Shown in pieces: positions 14,885-20,825 of a stretch of 20,825 bases of DNA. Position 1 is the stretch's first letter, and every line of letters starts with the position of its first letter. This DNA comes from DATAFF01 sp036265615 (lineage in GTDB: Bacteria; Pseudomonadota; Alphaproteobacteria; Rhizobiales; Aestuariivirgaceae): NCBI GenBank assembly GCA_036265615.1, contig DATAOT010000219.1, forward strand, positions 1 to 20,825, in the 5' to 3' direction. Both the position numbers and the translations under genes were made by a program. A model generated the notes under the pieces. That model searched no databases and was not told where the DNA came from. It saw only the letters and a list, made by a program, of their open reading frames with translations.

Positions 14885-15663
14885 GTCAATTATTGGGTCC
14901 CGACGATCCCGAGCCAGTGATCCTGCAGAATGCCGCAGGCACCTCGCCGATCGTGTTCATCTCCGATCATGCCGGTCTGGCGATTCCTCGGCGCTTGGGA
15001 ACGCTCGGCCTCGAGGACGCCGAGCTTCGCCGGCACATCGGCTGGGATATCGGCATCCTCGGCGTAACCTCGCGGCTGGCCGATCGGCTGGACGCGGCTT
15101 ATGTCTACCAGCCCTATTCCCGGCTTGTGATCGATTGCAACCGGCGGGGCGGCTCGTCGCAGTCGATCATGACTCGAAGCGACGGTACCGACGTCCCCGG
15201 AAATTGCGGGCTCAGCGACGCCGACAAGGCTGCGCGGGATGTGGAGATCATGCGGCCCTATCATGCGGAGATCGACAAGCTGCTGGATCGTCGAAAGGCC
15301 GATCGGATTCCGACCTTGATCGTGTGCATGCACAGCTGCACCCCGTGCCTCACTGTCGCCGGGCAGGTGCGTCCTTGGCACGTCGGAGTGATTGCTCACA
15401 AGGACTGGCGGCTCGGCGAGCCGTTGATCGAGCTGCTGCGGGCGGAACAGGACCTCTGCGTCGGACGGAACCAGCCTTACATTGTCGACATGGAGATGGA
15501 TTACACCGTCCCCGTTCACTGCGAAGGTCGGGGATTGCCCTATGCGGAGATCGAGATTCGCCAGGATCTGATCGGCGACGAGCGCGGACAGCAGGCATGG
15601 GCCCGGCGTCTTGCGCGCATCCTGCCGCAGGTTGTCGATCGTATGGGAGCGCGCGCCGCATGA
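14881..15663 (+). CDS. N-formylglutamate amidohydrolase-like protein
   Basis: The 260-residue protein fits the N-formylglutamate amidohydrolase family (FGase/HutG type). Landmarks are SDHAG (28-32), HIGWDIG (52-58), SRLVIDCNR (80-88), CMHSCTP (139-145, where many members have HSFTP) and YAEIEIRQDLI (221-231). Classic members release formate and glutamate from N-formyl-L-glutamate in histidine breakdown. No hut gene is nearby, and the neighbours are a GS-like ligase and amide hydrolases, so the natural substrate may be another N-acyl or gamma-glutamyl compound. Its start overlaps the mini-ORF stop, and its stop overlaps the rpiR-family start as ATGA. Confidence 0.85.
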   Translation: MSQLLGPDDPEPVILQNAAGTSPIVFISDHAGLAIPRRLGTLGLEDAELRRHIGWDIGILGVTSRLADRLDAAYVYQPYSRLVIDCNRRGGSSQSIMTRSDGTDVPGNCGLSDADKAARDVEIMRPYHAEIDKLLDRRKADRIPTLIVCMHSCTPCLTVAGQVRPWHVGVIAHKDWRLGEPLIELLRAEQDLCVGRNQPYIVDMEMDYTVPVHCEGRGLPYAEIEIRQDLIGDERGQQAWARRLARILPQVVDRMGARAA

Positions 15664-16634
15664 GACGTGGCACGACACCCTGGGTCAAAAGCGCGGAGGC
15701 CGCCGCACTTCGCGCCAACGAGACCGGACCCATCTCGGAGCGCGTGCGGCGCTGCCTGCGCAGCTGCACGACGGCAGAACAACGCGTGGCCCGCGCCTTG
15801 CTCGACCACTATCCCGTTGCAGGCCTCGAGACGGTTGCGCGTTTCGCCAAGCGTGCCGGCACCAGTGGGCCGACCATCCTGCGCTTCGTCAACCGGCTGG
15901 GATTTGCCAGCTATTCGGCATTCCAGAATGCACTGCGCAACGAGGTGCAGAACCAGCTCCAGGGTCCCTTGGCGCGCTATCCCTCACGGCCGACCTGGGG
16001 ACTGGGCAGCGATGTCCACGAGCGGATGGGACTGGCCATCTGCGGTAATATAGAACGGGCGGTCCGCGGCCTGACAAACCAGGACTATGCTGCAATCAGC
16101 AGCCTTCTCTGCGATCCGAAGCGTGCAGTGTTCTGCCTGGGCGGCCGTTTCACCCAAATGCTTGCCACCTACTTCCACCACTGCTTGCGCGAGCTCCGGC
16201 CCGGCGCTCGTCTGGTCCGCGATGGCACTGCCGGCTGGGCCGACTACCTGCTCGATGTCAGAGATGGCGATGTGCTGGTGGTCTTCGATTTCCGGCGTTA
16301 CCAGCGCGATGTCCTCGAATTCGCCGGCGGTGCCGCCGCCCAAGGCGCCACGATCGTGCTGGTGACCGATATCTGGAATTCGCCGATCGCTGCCCTCGCC
16401 AGCCACGTCGTCGCCTGTCCGGTCGAGGTTCCGACCGCGTTCGACAGCGCCGTGGGAGGCCTCGCCATGGTCGAGGTGCTGATCGCCCGCGCTGTCGAAC
16501 AGCTGGGGCAGGGGGCCAAGCGGCGCATCGAAGCGCTCGAGGCTCTCCGCAAGCCCTTCCATCTGGAAAGCGCGCCGCTGCACGCCGGCAGAAGGACGCT
16601 TGGGAACGGTCATTCGAGGAGGTCTGGACGATGA
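15660..16634 (+). CDS. RpiR/MurR-family transcriptional regulator (HTH plus SIS domain)
   Basis: The 324-residue protein has an N-terminal RpiR helix-turn-helix (about 28-100, including TVARFAKRAGTSGPTILRFVNRLGF) and a C-terminal SIS domain (about 150-270, with VFCLGGRFTQML and DVLVVFDFRRYQRDVLEFA). RpiR regulators bind small effectors, often phosphosugars, through the SIS domain. The ATG at 15660 has GGGAG 8 bases upstream and overlaps the amidohydrolase stop; the TGA overlaps the GS-like start. The regulator is therefore made in step with the enzymes it probably controls. A longer open frame reaching back to 15135 is only a shadow of the amidohydrolase. The effector is unknown. Confidence 0.9.
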   Translation: MRRGTTPWVKSAEAAALRANETGPISERVRRCLRSCTTAEQRVARALLDHYPVAGLETVARFAKRAGTSGPTILRFVNRLGFASYSAFQNALRNEVQNQLQGPLARYPSRPTWGLGSDVHERMGLAICGNIERAVRGLTNQDYAAISSLLCDPKRAVFCLGGRFTQMLATYFHHCLRELRPGARLVRDGTAGWADYLLDVRDGDVLVVFDFRRYQRDVLEFAGGAAAQGATIVLVTDIWNSPIAALASHVVACPVEVPTAFDSAVGGLAMVEVLIARAVEQLGQGAKRRIEALEALRKPFHLESAPLHAGRRTLGNGHSRRSGR

Positions 16635-17947
16635 AGCGCGAACCGCTCACGATGTTCTGCTATGCGGACATCTCCGGGCAGCTCCGCGGCAAGGGGTTTC
16701 CAACCCGTCATCTTGAGAAGCGGCTGAAGAGCGGTGTTGGCTGGACTCCGACCAACATCATGTTCACGCCGCTTGGCCCGATCGCGCCTTCGCAATGGGG
16801 TCCCTGGGGCGACGTTCTTATGATGCCGGACCGGAGTGCCGAGGCCAATGTCGACTTCGGCGACGGTCTGCATAAAGAACATTTCTTCCTATGCGACATT
16901 CTGGAGACCGATGGCACGCCGTGGGATTGCTGTCCGCGGGCCTTGCTGCGCGAGGCCGCCGCCGACCTGCGGCGCGAGGCCGGCATTGTGCTGCGGATCG
17001 CCTATGAGCATGAGTTCGTCTATTCCGGTGCCAATGGCCGCGTCGGCGATATGTACGCGCTGGATGCCGTCCGCCGTCATGGCAGCTTCGGGGAGGTTTT
17101 CCTGGCAGCGCTCGACCAGTGTGGCGTCGAGGCCGACGGTTACCTGGCCGAGTTCGCCTTCAATCAGTTCGAGGTGACCTTTCCGCCCGAGGAGCCGCTG
17201 CTGGCCTGCGACAAGGCGATCATGGTTCGCGAAATGGCGCGCGCCACCGCGTCGCGCTTCGGTCAAACGGTGAGCTTCTCGCCGCGCGTGTCGACCACCG
17301 GTATCGGCAACGGGCTTCACATCCATATGAGTTTGTGGGACGAGGCCGGCAAGCCACTGAGCCACGATCCCGAGCGCTCGTTCGGCGTGAGCGCGACGGC
17401 CGGCAGTTTCCTCGCCGGCATCATCAAGCACATGGCGGCTCTCTGCGCCTTCACGGCACCGACGCCTGTTTCCTATCTGCGGATGGTGCCGCATACCTGG
17501 AGCGCCGCCTGGTCCAGCATCGGTTTTCGCGATCGCGAAGCCGGCATCCGCATCTGCCCGACCTTTGCCACCTCGCAGCGCAGCGAGGCCGAGCAATTCA
17601 ATTTTGAGTACCGCGCCGCCGATGCGACGGCCAATCCCTACATCCAGCTTGCAGTGCTGCTGCGCGCCGGCCTCGAAGGTTGTCGCTTGAGCCTGCCCAT
17701 GCCCGAGCCGACGCTCAATCAGGAGCCAGGCAGCCTGCCCGAGGCGGAGCGCCGGAAGCGCGGCATCGTCAGATTGCCCTCGAATCTCGGCGAGGCGCTC
17801 GCCGCGCTTGACGCCGACAAGACCGTCCAGAAGTTCCTGCCGCCGCGCTTCTTCACCGCCTATCGCGAAACCAAGAAGGCCGAGCTCGACTTCAGCAAGG
17901 ACTTCGATGGCGACGAGCTCTGCGCCCGCTATCTCGTGGTGTATTGA
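16631..17947 (+). CDS. Glutamine-synthetase-like ligase, probably a gamma-glutamyl-amine ligase
   Basis: The 438-residue protein has the GS catalytic core: EHE (Glu126, Glu128), EFAFNQFE (Glu174, Glu181), GNGLHIHMS (His230, His232), SYLRMVP (Arg284), DREAGIR (Arg302, Arg307) and EYRAADATANPY (Glu326, Arg328). By spacing from E. coli GlnA, Arg284 matches Arg321 and Arg302 matches Arg339. This puts Trp290 where GlnA has Glu327, and the Asp50 region (residues 41-60) has no acidic residue. Those two acids form the ammonium site, so the enzyme probably couples glutamate, or a similar acid, to an organic amine using ATP. It overlaps rpiR by four bases and has its own GAGGAGG site 8 bases upstream. 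The amine is unknown. Confidence 0.87.
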   Translation: MKREPLTMFCYADISGQLRGKGFPTRHLEKRLKSGVGWTPTNIMFTPLGPIAPSQWGPWGDVLMMPDRSAEANVDFGDGLHKEHFFLCDILETDGTPWDCCPRALLREAAADLRREAGIVLRIAYEHEFVYSGANGRVGDMYALDAVRRHGSFGEVFLAALDQCGVEADGYLAEFAFNQFEVTFPPEEPLLACDKAIMVREMARATASRFGQTVSFSPRVSTTGIGNGLHIHMSLWDEAGKPLSHDPERSFGVSATAGSFLAGIIKHMAALCAFTAPTPVSYLRMVPHTWSAAWSSIGFRDREAGIRICPTFATSQRSEAEQFNFEYRAADATANPYIQLAVLLRAGLEGCRLSLPMPEPTLNQEPGSLPEAERRKRGIVRLPSNLGEALAALDADKTVQKFLPPRFFTAYRETKKAELDFSKDFDGDELCARYLVVY

Positions 17948-17995
17948 AGCCGACGACGCCGAGATTTGATTCGAACGCAACGACCTGAGGACCAT

Positions 17996-18664
17996 ATGAC
18001 CGACAGCCGGCACCCTCCCTCTCCGCGCAAGCAAGACGCCGCTCTCACCCGCGATGTCCCGTTCGATCCCGGGCGCACCTGCCTGCTGCTCGTGGACACC
18101 CAGAACTATGTGTGGAACGCCGAGGTCGCAAAACGCGAGCTCTATTTCGATCGGCAGCTGCGCGAGCTGGTCCTGCCCAATCTGCAAAAGCTGATCGAGG
18201 CTTTTCGCAATGCCAAGGCCGAGGTCATGTATACGGTGATGGAGAACCTCACCGAGGATGGCCGCGATCGCAGTCTTGATTACAAGCTCTCGCGGTTCTG
18301 GATTGCCAAGGGCTCATGGGACGCGAAGGTGCTCGACATCCTCAGGCCTGGCCATGACGACATTGTCCTTCCGAAGACATCGTCCGGGGTCTTCAACTCG
18401 ACGAACATCGCGTATCTGCTGCGCAATATCGGCATCGAGACGTTGGTCATCACCGGCTTTCTGACCGACCAATGCGTCGATCATACCGTCCGCGATGCCG
18501 CCGACCGCGGCTTCTACCCGATCTGCGTGACCGACGGCTGTGCGACCTACTCCCAGGATCGTCACGACCATGCAATCGAGCTCTTCAAGGGTTATTGCCG
18601 GCGCATGACCACAGCCGAGACGCTCGCCTGGATCCGCGGCAAGAAATCAGGCAATGACGCATAG
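17996..18664 (+). CDS. Isochorismatase-family cysteine hydrolase
   Basis: The 222-residue protein has the full triad of the isochorismatase-like amidohydrolases: Asp34 in LLLVDTQN, Lys117 in VLPKTSSGVF and nucleophile Cys150 in FLTDQCVDHTVRDA. The VFNSTN stretch and the cis-peptide region before the cysteine fit nicotinamidase/ureidoacrylate/N-carbamoyl-type hydrolases. It probably cleaves an amide or carbamoyl group to release ammonia in the cytoplasm. ATG 17996 has GAGG 5 bases upstream; an in-frame TTG at 17966 is less likely. It sits 48 bases after the GS-like gene and 12 bases before the SDR gene. Confidence 0.87.
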   Translation: MTDSRHPPSPRKQDAALTRDVPFDPGRTCLLLVDTQNYVWNAEVAKRELYFDRQLRELVLPNLQKLIEAFRNAKAEVMYTVMENLTEDGRDRSLDYKLSRFWIAKGSWDAKVLDILRPGHDDIVLPKTSSGVFNSTNIAYLLRNIGIETLVITGFLTDQCVDHTVRDAADRGFYPICVTDGCATYSQDRHDHAIELFKGYCRRMTTAETLAWIRGKKSGNDA

Positions 18665-18676
18665 GAGCCGATGACC

Positions 18677-19417
18677 ATGGGCAAGCTCGCGGACCGCATT
18701 GCGATCGTCACTGGGGCGGCCTCGGGGATCGGCAGGGGAATAGCGATTCTTTATGCCGACGAAGGTGCCGATGTTGCGATCATCGACCGGAACGCCGAGG
18801 GCGCGGCGCGGACCGCCGCTGCCGTGAAGGAGCGCGGCCGCCGCAGCCTGTCGGTGACGGCGGATGTCGGGAATGAGTCGGATGTGGCCAAGGCCTTTTC
18901 GACGATCATCGATGAATTCGGCGCGCCGGACATCCTGGTGAACAATGCCGGGATCGCCACCGTGTCGCTGCTCGAGGAGATGACTGCCGCGGTGTGGGAC
19001 GAGATGATCCGCATCAACCTCAGGAGCGTGTTCCTCTGCACCCGGGCGGTGCTGCCCGCCATGCGCCGCAAAAAATATGGCCGCATCATCAACATCAGTT
19101 CGCAGCTCGCTCACAAGGGTGCGGCCGGAATGGCGCATTACGCCGCCGCCAAGGCCGGGATATTGGGATTGACCCGCTCGCTTTCCTATGAGGTCGCCGC
19201 CGACAACATTGTCGTCAATGCAATCTGTCCTGGCCCGATAGACACCCCGATGAAGCTGCCGCCCGAATGGGCGAGCAAGAAGCAGTCGGAGCTGGTGGTG
19301 AACCGGCAGGGCAGGGTTGAGGAGATTACCCCAACGGCGCTGCTGCTCGCCTGCGAGGAGGCAAGTTTCTATATCGGCGCCACTTTCAATCCGAACGGCG
19401 GCGATATCATGGTTTGA
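18677..19417 (+). CDS. Short-chain dehydrogenase/reductase (classical SDR, FabG-like)
   Basis: The 246-residue classical SDR has TGAASGIG (12-19), Asp37 after strand two (NAD preference), NNAG (89-92), Asn114, and the catalytic Ser142, Tyr155 and Lys159 in SSQLAHKG and YAAAK. The PGPIDTPM stretch follows. It likely oxidises an alcohol or reduces a ketone in the pathway of this operon. ATG 18677 is preferred because AGGAG lies 9 bases upstream; ATG 18671 would leave only 3 bases. It is followed after six bases by the amidase gene. A role in fatty acid synthesis is unlikely given the neighbours. Confidence 0.9.
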   Translation: MGKLADRIAIVTGAASGIGRGIAILYADEGADVAIIDRNAEGAARTAAAVKERGRRSLSVTADVGNESDVAKAFSTIIDEFGAPDILVNNAGIATVSLLEEMTAAVWDEMIRINLRSVFLCTRAVLPAMRRKKYGRIINISSQLAHKGAAGMAHYAAAKAGILGLTRSLSYEVAADNIVVNAICPGPIDTPMKLPPEWASKKQSELVVNRQGRVEEITPTALLLACEEASFYIGATFNPNGGDIMV

Positions 19418-19423
19418 GCAGCC

Positions 19424-20788
19424 ATGAGCGATCCACTTGACCAGCCCCTCGCCGCGATCAGCCTCCAGCTCGCGGAAGAGAGGATCAAGGCCTGCGCACT
19501 CGTCGAGGCGGCGCAGGCGCGCCACGATCCCTCCCTCAACGCCTACAAGGCCTGGACGCCGGATTTCGCGCGCCGTCAGGCGGCGGCCGCCGATGCGGCA
19601 TTCGCTGCCGGCATCCGGCTGGACGCGCTCCAGGGCATCCCCATCTCGCTCAAGGACATCTATGGCGTCGAAGGTCTGCCCATCTTTGCCGGCACCCCGC
19701 GCGAGCTCCCAGACCGCTGGCGGCAGGAGGGCACCGTGGTGCGCACCCTGCGCCGCCAGCTCGCAGTCATCATGGGCAAGTCCCATACGGTCGAGTTCGC
19801 CTTTGGCGCACTCGGCATTAATGCGCATTGGCCTGTGCCTCGCAATCCTCGCGACCGCAAGATCCATCGTTCGCCGGGCGGATCGAGCAGCGGTGCCGGC
19901 GTCACCTTGGGCGAGGGTACGGCGCTCGTTGCTTTCGGTACCGACACTGGCGGCTCGGTACGCATCCCGGCGAGCGTCACCGGCATGGTCGGCCTGAAGA
20001 CGACCAAGGGCCGATGGCCGACCGATGGCATCGTGCCGCTCAGTCCGACCTTCGACACGCCAGGGGTGCTGACGCGCAGCGCCGCGGATGCCGCCTTTGT
20101 CTTCAAGAGCATCGATGGCGAGACGGTCCCGCCCTTGGCCGATCTGGCCGGGATCAAGCTGGCCGCCGCCGAGCCCTTCTTCTGGGAAGGCACCGATCCC
20201 GGTATTGCTGAGCGAATCGAGGAGGCGCTGCGGCTTGCCGAGGCTGCCGGTGCGTCGAGGTTCGATCTGCCCTTGGTTGGCTCCGCCGAGGTCTACGAGC
20301 TCTACCATCGCGGCGGGATCGTGTCGGCCGAACTCTATGGTTTCCTGCGGCACGACCTGCCGGATTGGATCGCGACACTCGATCGTCGCGTGCGCCAGCG
20401 CATGGAGGCCGGCGCCGCGCTGCCCGCCTGGGATTACCTACAGCGCAAGGACCGCTACATGGCGCTCGGCGCCGCCGCTGCAGCAGCATTGCAGGATGCC
20501 GACGCGCTGGTCTGTCCGACCGTCCCGATCTCGCCGCCGCCGATAGCCGAGATCGTGGACGATGAGACCTATTTGCGAATCAATCTCCGCATGCTCCGCA
20601 ACACCTGCGTCGCCAATTTCCTCGGCCTCTGCGCCGTCACGCTGCCTGTTGGCAGCGACAACTCCGGCATGCCGGTCGGAATGCAGCTGATCGGGCCGCC
20701 TCGAAGCGAGGCGCGGCTTCTCGCGATCGCTGTCGCGTTCGAGCGTCTGCTGAAAGCCAAGGACGTGTGGAGCAGCGCGGCGAGTTGA
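19424..20788 (+). CDS. Amidase-signature family hydrolase
   Basis: The 454-residue protein belongs to the amidase-signature family (GatA-like fold). The catalytic triad is Lys77 in PISLKDIYGV, cis-Ser154 in SPGGSSSGAG and nucleophile Ser178 in GTDTGGSVRIPA, with the 24-residue Ser-Ser spacing usual in the family. It hydrolyses an amide bond, releasing ammonia or an amine. GatA itself is unlikely, as no gatB or gatC is present. It is the last gene of the rightward operon in view; the 37 bases after it show no terminator before the window ends. Confidence 0.9.
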   Translation: MSDPLDQPLAAISLQLAEERIKACALVEAAQARHDPSLNAYKAWTPDFARRQAAAADAAFAAGIRLDALQGIPISLKDIYGVEGLPIFAGTPRELPDRWRQEGTVVRTLRRQLAVIMGKSHTVEFAFGALGINAHWPVPRNPRDRKIHRSPGGSSSGAGVTLGEGTALVAFGTDTGGSVRIPASVTGMVGLKTTKGRWPTDGIVPLSPTFDTPGVLTRSAADAAFVFKSIDGETVPPLADLAGIKLAAAEPFFWEGTDPGIAERIEEALRLAEAAGASRFDLPLVGSAEVYELYHRGGIVSAELYGFLRHDLPDWIATLDRRVRQRMEAGAALPAWDYLQRKDRYMALGAAAAAALQDADALVCPTVPISPPPIAEIVDDETYLRINLRMLRNTCVANFLGLCAVTLPVGSDNSGMPVGMQLIGPPRSEARLLAIAVAFERLLKAKDVWSSAAS

Positions 20789-20825
20789 CTGGATTCGTGC
20801 GAGCGCCCCCTTCTGTCCATTCCTG

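Noticed and set aside
15135..15659. Possible N-terminal extension of the RpiR regulator back to 15135
   Set aside because: It lies wholly within the amidohydrolase gene in another frame; family homology begins only after ATG 15660, which has a ribosome binding site.
14852..15663. A frameshifted longer amidohydrolase starting at ATG 14852
   Set aside because: Family-like sequence starts right at ATG 14881, so no frameshift is needed; a short coupled leader ORF explains the arrangement better.
16889..18187. Minus-strand open frame of 432 codons opposite the GS-like gene
   Set aside because: The GS core motifs on the plus strand are unambiguous; the antisense product is low-complexity and unrecognisable.
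18647..20353. Long minus-strand open frame of 568 codons opposite the SDR and amidase genes
   Set aside because: Both plus-strand genes have full catalytic motifs; the antisense frame is a by-product of GC-rich codon bias and shows no recognisable domain.

Overview
The window is GC-rich, densely coded DNA that reads as chromosome of an alphaproteobacterium, most likely in the Hyphomicrobiales (Rhizobiales) or a close relative. This placement rests on codon bias, hopanoid glycosylation genes, a MocR-type regulator, many start-stop overlaps, and abundant ABC transporters with broad catabolic genes. I infer it from gene content, not from a phylogenetic marker. I saw no rRNA, tRNA, CRISPR array, transposase or phage gene.

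Left part (1-4599). A MocR/GntR-type PLP-dependent regulator, cut by the window edge, is transcribed leftward. It diverges from a pyridoxamine-phosphate-oxidase-like flavoprotein, with a short palindrome between them. Next come three rightward genes, the last two overlapping their upstream neighbours: a YkoP-like protein, the hopanoid glycosyltransferase HpnI and the hopanoid deacetylase HpnK. HpnI and HpnK together put glucosamine on bacteriohopanetetrol. HpnJ is not present.

Middle part (4616-10029, minus strand). A CUT2 (ribose-type) sugar ABC transporter is complete: binding protein, double ATPase and permease. Upstream of it on the same strand lie a TupB-like tungstate permease with no partner subunits nearby, and an NAD-dependent epimerase/dehydratase.

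Right part (10150-20788, plus strand). One long, tightly packed gene train reads: Liv-type ABC transporter (livG, livF, livH, livM, binding protein), N-formylglutamate amidohydrolase-like protein, RpiR/SIS regulator, glutamine-synthetase-like ligase, isochorismatase-type cysteine hydrolase, SDR dehydrogenase and amidase-signature hydrolase. This is the most interesting part of the window. It looks like a self-regulated uptake and catabolic system for an amide- or amine-containing compound. The GS-like enzyme lacks both acidic residues that bind ammonium in true glutamine synthetase, so it probably gamma-glutamylates an organic amine. A hairpin cluster and a 10-codon mini-ORF with a strong ribosome binding site separate the transporter half from the enzyme half. 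The substrate cannot be read from the sequence.
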